Of a DNA stretch of 64,000 nt, positions 56,774-64,000 are shown one piece after another. Under the pieces are notes generated by a model. It searched no databases. It worked only from the letters and a program-made list of their open reading frames with translations, and had not been told where the DNA came from. A program made the position numbers and the translations under genes. Every line of letters starts with the position of its first letter. The first letter of the stretch is position 1. The DNA comes from Annulohypoxylon bovei var. microspora (lineage: Eukaryota > Ascomycota > Sordariomycetes > Xylariales > Hypoxylaceae). The stretch is taken from positions 372,001 to 436,000 of the forward strand of contig MU405211.1 of NCBI GenBank assembly GCA_022836615.1. Direction: 5' to 3'.

Positions 56774-59700
56774 CCATTATGATAGGAACTTGAGGAGCCT
56801 GAGTTAAGAAGATCATGTGAACCAAGCTTGTGTGTTCTTGTAATCAGACCAGATGCGCAAGCTAGAGACTGTCACATTACAGGCTGGGTAAATAGGTAAT
56901 CCAACAGTAATGGGTGTGAGCTCCGATTACAATCCGACCACAATCCGATCAGCACAGAGCCTCCATATTGATAGTGTAGGTACATCCTATGCAATGCGCA
57001 TCGGAATTTAGATACCCTGTACTATCTAGCATACATCAGACGCTATGTAAAGCGCAATCTATCGTTTATCAATCACAAAGCAATCCAGATCGTCATCTCA
57101 GCGTTCCCAAAATCAAACCACACACCAAACCCTTGCTCATGCATACCTAGATATGAGTCTGAGTATGGTTTATCAGAATGATAGTGGATGATCGACGGGC
57201 TCGGATATTTCCCTAACCACGGATCGCATTATTACGGGATGAACGTTGGCATAGGCGCGTGTCTGTGGTACGTTTCGTCGCAAGTCGCGCACGTAGTCGC
57301 CTATGTGTAGTATCACGGAGCCATTGCCGATCCTGCCGACAAACAGTCATTCGTCATGTGATGATCAATCGCAAATAGGTCGATATGAAATCTGACCAGG
57401 CTTAACGTCCTCATCACACGCAAACCCAATTATGATAGAGCTGGGTTGGGGGTCTTGACAAATAACCTTCAATGTTAGCTCTAAAGCGCATGCAAGGCTT
57501 GTGCTAGAACGGGAACTTGCGGCAACTTCCAAGGTTACTGGGTATGCCCATACAACTATGTTGTACCTAACACACAGACTCCTCGGGCGCGGATTGGGTC
57601 CATCCCATCCTATCATCCTATCCTATCCCATCCCGTGACACTTGACTACTTTGTACTAGGTAGTAGATAGACCTACCAACAAAGGTATTTTTAACTTCAA
57701 ACAGCATTTTAATATGAGTTGACAAGCCTTATGCAAGCTTGTCGGGCCGTGGGTAGGCAACGGGACCCGTCCCCGGGAATAGCGCCTAAGTAATCTCGCA
57801 ATAGCTGCAACACGAGGACGAATCCAATCTCTTTGCTCCCATCCAAAGAATAGCGCGGAGTGACATGTCGACTTTCGAGGAAAGATGGATGTTAATCACA
57901 TTAGATAAACCTGGAAACGGGGGCTAGGAGAATTTACACTATTCTCTAAATGCGCATCACTATTGCTTAGCTGTCTTTTATTCTTACCCCAAATACCCAA
58001 ATACTCAAATGACGATTTAGATCTAACCTTAGAAGAGACATTTAATATAAAAAGAGAGTCTTGTGAACATAAGCAAACTTGATACATACCTAGTAGCTCG
58101 ATAGGGATAAGACAACGCATACGTATCTATCATATGAGCTTGAGTGAACTAGCATCTCCAACCGATGATATCCAGGCATTTTTTGAAACTATTTCGCGCT
58201 TGCGAACAAGGATCTCGGGAGCGATGCTAGGACTTTCTGGGGGTGTCGACATCTGTGGAGCATAACCCGGTTTTGAGGGCGGTAATGTATGTACGCAAAG
58301 GCCGTGAGGTGGTCAAAGCCCATCTAAAACCCGCAATTTTGACTTTCACCGAGGCCATGGCAGTCTGGGCACTAAATGAGCACAGGACACTAGAAAAGAA
58401 CTTAGCATCATACAACACAAAAGCCCGGACCTATAGATGTACCTATCACAACACGCTAAACAGCTTGCCAACCAGCCAACGTCCTGCCATCCATCTGCGG
58501 CTGCGGAGTAACCAAGCAGTTGAGCCAAGTTTGTAGGTACCTCACTTGTATGAACCACGGGTGGGATGTAGGTAAGCGATTGAGGCTCTGGTTCGAGTCA
58601 CGGGTCCTCTGCGCCCGAGTCATAATCGACAAGATTGGACCTCCGATTCATGAGTGAGAGGTAAGATTGAAGATCGGATATGACTCTTTCGCCAAGTCAA
58701 TATCTCTTTGTTCGCGCTTGATAATTGGTTAGGAAACGAACTGTCCTGTTTTGCCAACACATAGGGAGACAGACGGCGTATTATATTTTCGTTTGTATGC
58801 TAGGCAAGTGGTGAGACTCGGTATCCCTAAGCGGCATTGCATTTCCACCGCATCTTACTACTATAGAGGATGATGTGATCGGACGCCGACAAGTAACGTT
58901 CGATGCATTTATAAATACCAAGACAACAACAGGTCGAATTCTGCATACGGCGAAACGGCTTGTCGTTTGGAAAGGCTGTTTTTATTTTATTTTGTTGCTG
59001 ATGATGGGTATTCCCTCTGCGCTGTGTTGTCAACAGCCAAACGATTAAAGTAGAGGCTTGAAACGGTGACGACACTCCGATACCTACGAATCGCATCATA
59101 ATTCAGCCTCGAGAATCGTATACGGTTAGATTAAGCCTTAGATAACAGATAGTTAAATGATTTGACGTAGTTGACAAATATCAACCAAGATCTGGAATCG
59201 AGATACACTAGAACTAGAGTCATTGGTGAGGTAACTATTGATATTTTAATATGTGTAACAAGCACAAGTTAGTTAGAAAGTCTTCACCCAAAAGGATTTA
59301 GGAGCTCCACCGATTTAGTCGATATACATCAATCTACCTCATCATGTACTTGCTAGGGCTAGCGGCTCCCTCTAGTTCTCTCACCGGCCTTGTACCGAAG
59401 GTTGCATCCGTTGTAGCCGTTGTAGCACATACCACACCCGAGCCACTTCCTAGAGCCACTTCAAGTTCAATCTGATACTACATACGTAGGTACCTATTGT
59501 ATTTTCGTATGTACCTTGTGTTTTTCGTACTTCGTACTTGCAGCCTGCAACAAGTGCAACAAGTGCAAGTGCAAGTGTAAGAAGGAAGCACCATCTGCCC
59601 TGCCTACTGCTTCGCCTGCTTTGCTTAATTTTTTGCTGCATCCAATCTGAGTCTTGCTCAAACCAAAACCTTTCAGCCCTCAATTTCGGCGCCAGGCTAT

Positions 59701-60049
59701 ACTGTGTATTCTTCATCTTTAGTTAACCCATGCGACTGACTTATTTCTCCGCCTACTATATCGTTTTTCTATACCTGCCAAGTTTTGCTAGTTTCTGGTA
59801 TACACAGGAATATCCGCCGTTCTCCGCGCATTCTAAATCACAACCGCCACATTAGAGGTACATACCTCTTTACCTATAACCTATACCTACCTACCTACCT
59901 ACCTACATATCTAGCTTCACGATTTACGAGACGAGACATACCAATCCTATAATTCCTTTCTCTGGGAAATGTCCCACTTTACCTCCCTTTGATGGCGCCG
60001 CCCTACCTAATCTAAGCTGCGAGGACCGTCGTGAAGGTGAACAGTGACA
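56774..60049. other. 3.3-kb intergenic region upstream of adenylate cyclase
   Basis: No gene supported. ORFs of 60-97 codons (57365, 57896, 58243, 58827, 59450) show no features. Simple repeats: TCCTATC-type units at 57600-57635, (CCTA)n at 59880-59906, and GCAAGTGCAAGTGCAAGTG-like units at 59550-59580. Long leader and promoter space is common for fungal adenylate cyclase genes, so part of it is probably its 5' UTR. Confidence 0.5.
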
Positions 60050-63000
60050 ATGACGAGGGATGACGGCCGCATCACCTCCTTCGCGAGTTCCAGCAGTGGA
60101 CACTCAAACATTACATTGAAACCATCCGCTCCTAGTCGTTCAGTTTCCGTGTCCTCAGCCTCGACTAAAGCTACGCCGAAACCCATTAAGACTGGCGACC
60201 ATGGCAAACTCAGGTACGTCATGCCTTGTCCTTTATCCGTAATATAATCTCGAGTTCAATGAATTATGGGGAGCACATGGCCCTGTCACATTTTAGTCCG
60301 AAACCTATCGAGTATTCCTCATCTAGTCAGATTAAGTGGAATGATGGGGAGCAATTGAAGCATCATTTCTTTTCATTAGATCGATCACTTTATGCACAGA
60401 ATGGTCCCTAGCATAAGTCTTGAGAACTAACAGCGGGTGCCTGTCGCGCCCAATATAGACAGTTTAAAGAAGACTCTCAAGTCTCGCCAACGGCGTCCGG
60501 CCATCGCATTGCTTTGTCTCCCTCTTCGACCGCATCTAGCAGCTCCCTCCTCGACAATCGCCGCATGAGTGATCTTACGAATTATCGTCGCGATCTTGCC
60601 GTCCTCGATCCAACCGGTGGCCGTGTTCCACAAATTCAACGAGATCCCCCGATGGCTAGTCCTAACGCTCAGAACATATCTTGGATGTCTGTGAACGGTG
60701 GCGCGGCCGCGTCCCCGACCGGCTTTGGCACGAGCTTCTATAATGATTCAAGCGACAATGTCTCTACTGCATCGCAATTATCGCCGGTCCTTCGAATAGG
60801 TCCTTCAAGACCTGCTCAAGCTTCTAGCAATGATTCTCCCGATGCAGCGTATTTTACTGACGATAGGCGGCCGTCAGCGGCCAGCGTAACAACGGCCAGT
60901 AGCCAAGGGTCCAAAAACAGTGGTAGCAGAGGCGGGTTCAAGAAATTACAGGGGTTTTTCGGGGAAGATTTCCCAGGACGCGACTCGTCCGAGACCAGCC
61001 TTCCAGCAGCACCACCTCCTTCCCAAAATCAAGGGAAAGAACAACGCTCTTATTCCTTTAATCGGCCACGTCGAGGAAGGAATGATTCCAACGCTACCGA
61101 TCACACAAGAGAACCTTCCCCAGCATCTTCTCGACCGCGAACGCCTGTACCATCGAGCGACGTAGTCCCATTTTTATATCAGGAGGCTAATGATATTGCT
61201 AAATACGGTGAAGCTCCAGTTCGTGATATGTTAGCCGGTCCGGACAAAGAGCGCTATCAGCAGGAAAACTTTGGCCAGATACCGCCGAAGACCTCGTCAT
61301 CTAATCGCTCCGGGCATTCTATCGTACATCTATCTGGTCATCATCGTCACCACAAGAGCAACGATGATCCTAATTCGCTCAGGCCAGTAGTCAGCCGCGA
61401 AGATTCGGTCTTAAGCATTGCCAATATGAAGGATAGAGGAGCTTCCGTACCGACTGCCTCTCGATCGCGAGCCCAGAGTCCCACGCCAAGCAGTAATAGC
61501 AATGGTAGTAGACTTGCATCTATCGATGGCCAAACATCTCCCGGGGCACCCGGGAAACGAGGTCTCTTCGACCGCTTACGACGGCATAAGCATAAGGATG
61601 ATAACCACTCCAGCCGCTTAAGAGGCATGCCTACTTCTACACGATCTCTCGCGCCCTCGGCATCACGACTTGATTTGTCGAAATCTCAGTCTCCCTACGA
61701 TAAGCCGCTGCCAGCTATAGATTCTCCAGGCCCTCCAACTCGTCCAACTAATCCTCGGCAAGCGACGTTCAATAACAAGTTTCCTTTCGCTAAGAAGGGA
61801 CGTCCGCACAAGTCCTATGATGACCCCGACGAGCATATTGGCCCGACCGATAGAAACGACAGGGGCATGGTGTTCCACCTCGATACGAATCTTAATGATA
61901 TGGAAGGTATCTTGGCTCAGCCCCCGCCGTTAACGCCCATGGAAACCTCGATGTTTCAATTGGCAGAAATTGAGCTACTCGAGCCAATTTCAGCCCAAGG
62001 AAACGGCGCATGGAATGCGCCAGACAGCTGGGCTGTCCGTCGTAATGCTGAGGAGAGAGACGAACACACGCCCGAAGTCGACGATACAGGGACACCGCCT
62101 CGGCCCGAAGAAAAGTTAAGCCCTCATTGCATAAGGGTATTCCGTGCCGACGGTACCTTTGCTACGGTGCAGATGCCATTGAACTCGACTGTAAGCGACG
62201 TGATGGCGCAAGTCGTTAAGAAGACTTTCGTCACCGAAGGCCTCGAGAACTACCATATTGTGTTGAGGAAGCACAACTTGTCTCGGGTTTTGGCTGCTCC
62301 AGAGAAGCCGCTCTTGATTCAAAAGAGGCTGTTGCAACAGGTTGGATATGAAGAGAAAGATCGTCTAGAAGATATCGGACGAGAGGACAATGGGTATTTA
62401 TGCCGCTTCTTATTCTTATCGGCGAGGGATAATCACTTCACGATGAGTCCCCAGGACCTCGGACCAGGTAGGGCTACGAAGTTCAACCATGTGGATCTCT
62501 CTGGACGTAACCTAATCACGATTCCTATAACTCTCTATTCTAAGACTCCCGATATCATCTCTTTGAATCTTTCCAGGAATCTTTCCCTCGACCTCCCGCG
62601 AGACTTCGTCCAAGCATGCCCTCAACTACGCGACATCAAATATTCTAACAACGAAGCCCGGAAGCTCCCTATCAGTATTGGAAGAGCAGGCCGGTTAACA
62701 TACCTTGATGTGTCGAATAACCGGTTAGAGGAATTAGATCACGCCGAGCTTGGTCGGCTCACAGGTTTGTTGAAGCTGAGCTTAGCAAACAACCGTCTGA
62801 GCCGCCTACCTCAGGAGTTTGGACTTTTCAAGGCACTCCGGTCATTGAATCTATCTTCAAATTTCTTGGAGAAGTTCCCAGTTTTCTTATGTGATCTGGA
62901 AAGTCTGGTGGATATTGACGTTAGTTTTAACTCGATCTCATGTCTCCCCGACGAGATTGGGAAGCTACAGAATCTTGAAAAATTCGTCATGACCAATAAC

Positions 63001-64000
63001 CGACTTGCGGGATCGTTGCCACCGACATTGAAAGAACTCATAAGTCTCCGTGAGTTGGACATCAAGTATAACACGCTCACCGCGATCGATATCGTATCAA
63101 AACTCCCCAAGTTAGAAATACTATCGGCAGACCACAATACGATATCCCAGTTTGTTGGCTGTTTTGAGCGAGTCCGGAGTCTTAAGTTGAACTCTAACCC
63201 CATTACTAAGTTTGAGATAGAAAGCCCTGTGCCTACTCTTAAGCAGCTCAATCTGTCGAACTGCCAGCTTGCCAGCATCGATATCTCGTTCAATAACATG
63301 ATCAATCTAGAGAAGCTTGTTCTAGACCGCAATTACTTCGTGTCTCTCCCCAATACCATTGGTAACATGAGAAGACTAGATCACTTTAGCATTGCCCACA
63401 ATTCGGTGGGTGAGCTACCCCCAGAAATTGGATGCTTGAATGAATTAAGAGTCCTGGATATCAGGGGGAACAACATTAGGAAGTTACCCATGGATATATG
63501 GTGGGCAAATAAACTGGAGACGTTAAATGCTTCCTCCAACGTGCTCGAGAATTTTCCAAAGCCGACTTCACGTCCACCTCAAGTACCCGGAGAATCTTCA
63601 GGCACCCCTACTCCCAGCAATAAAGCGCCGACTGGGCCCTTATCGCAAACATCTAGCTCCGAAGATCTCATGCCTGACGGTTCTCGTCGACCTAGCCAGG
63701 CGTCAAGCACGTTGCTTAGCGTCGGTCCTTCTCCTGTTCCTAATGGAGCAGACCGGAAGAACTCTGTCGTATCGGTCTACGGAAAGGGAGGACGGAAAAC
63801 TTCGGTCATTTCAAAAACCACAACGGCTAGTAGTAGTGTGAATGGGACTATGACTCCCTCCGCGACATTGAGAAAAGACTCCGGACTTTCCAATCGGCTG
63901 ACTAATACATTTGCTGGCTCGTTAAGAAACTTGTGCCTTGCCGACAACCAGCTCGATGACGATGTGTTCGAGCAGATCATACTGCTAGCCGAATTGCGCG
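60050..64000 (+). CDS. CYR1: Adenylate cyclase, N-terminal part (3' partial)
   Basis: cAMP-producing enzyme of fungal nutrient and pathogenicity signalling (CYR1, cr-1, MAC1). Exons 60050-60213 and 60459 to beyond the window; 1,235 residues visible of an expected ~2,100-2,300. The acceptor at 60458 was chosen because the one 25 nt upstream breaks the frame. Order of parts: Ser/Thr-rich N-terminus with LTNYRRDLAVLDPTGG (G-protein-binding region in fungal homologues); long disordered stretch with YFTDDRRPSAASV and FLYQEANDIAKYGEAPVRDM; Ras-association domain from about residue 612 (CIRVFRADGTFATVQMPL); leucine-rich repeats from about 732 to 1085 (for example YLDVSNNRLEELDHAELGRL); a Ser/Thr-rich linker; then repeats resuming with LRNLCLADNQLDDDVFEQI. 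The PP2C-like and cyclase catalytic domains lie outside the window. Confidence 0.96.

Noticed and set aside
58590..58615. GGTTCGAGTC, B-box-like, on the plus strand
   Set aside because: No T-stem pairing and no D-arm upstream; chance match.

Overview
The window reads as a nuclear chromosome segment of a filamentous ascomycete (Pezizomycotina, probably Sordariomycetes; the class is inference). The reasons are short GT-AG introns (mostly 48-160 nt) with CTAAC-type branch sites, fungus-specific families (rhodopsin-like integral membrane proteins, DUF3176, BBE-type FAD oxidoreductase, STAND N-terminal domain, RTC4), and a retrotransposon degraded purely by C:G-to-T:A transitions, the signature of repeat-induced point mutation (RIP). 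Gene models were built by hand by joining reading frames across splice sites.

Left part (1-21.4 kb), accessory in character: the 3' part of an M13 zinc metallopeptidase (+), a fumarylacetoacetate-hydrolase-family enzyme (-), a DUF3176 membrane protein (-), a membrane-anchored indoleamine 2,3-dioxygenase-like haem protein (-), a secreted BBE-type FAD oxidoreductase (-), two rhodopsin-like seven-helix membrane proteins (+) separated by 3.2 kb of AT-rich repeat and hairpin sequence, and a STAND/NLR-like gene without a visible NTPase domain (-).

Middle (22-44 kb): the ribosome-biogenesis gene ERB1 (+), then about 12 kb that is almost gene-free (one doubtful orphan ORF, homopolymer tracts, many TACCTAGGTA-type palindromes), a patatin-like lipase-family gene whose GXSXG serine reads as alanine (-), and the divergent pair LEO1 (-) / MOB2 (+).

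44.4-50.2 kb: a complete, heavily RIP-mutated LTR retrotransposon of 5.8 kb with 237-bp LTRs and a perfect 5-bp target duplication CTATG. The duplicated target contains the start codon of the next gene, a PSI-domain membrane protein, so that gene has been cut off from its upstream region exactly at its ATG.

Right part (50.2-64 kb), conserved housekeeping and signalling genes: PSI-domain protein (+), molybdopterin-synthase small subunit (-), 40S ribosomal protein S28 (-), dynamitin (-), RTC4 (+) and, running off the end, the N-terminal half of adenylate cyclase with Ras-association and leucine-rich repeat domains (+). MOB2 (NDR-kinase activator) and adenylate cyclase are morphogenesis and signalling genes. 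LEO1, ERB1 and RPS28 serve transcription and ribosome production. No canonical tRNA, rRNA or CRISPR locus was found.
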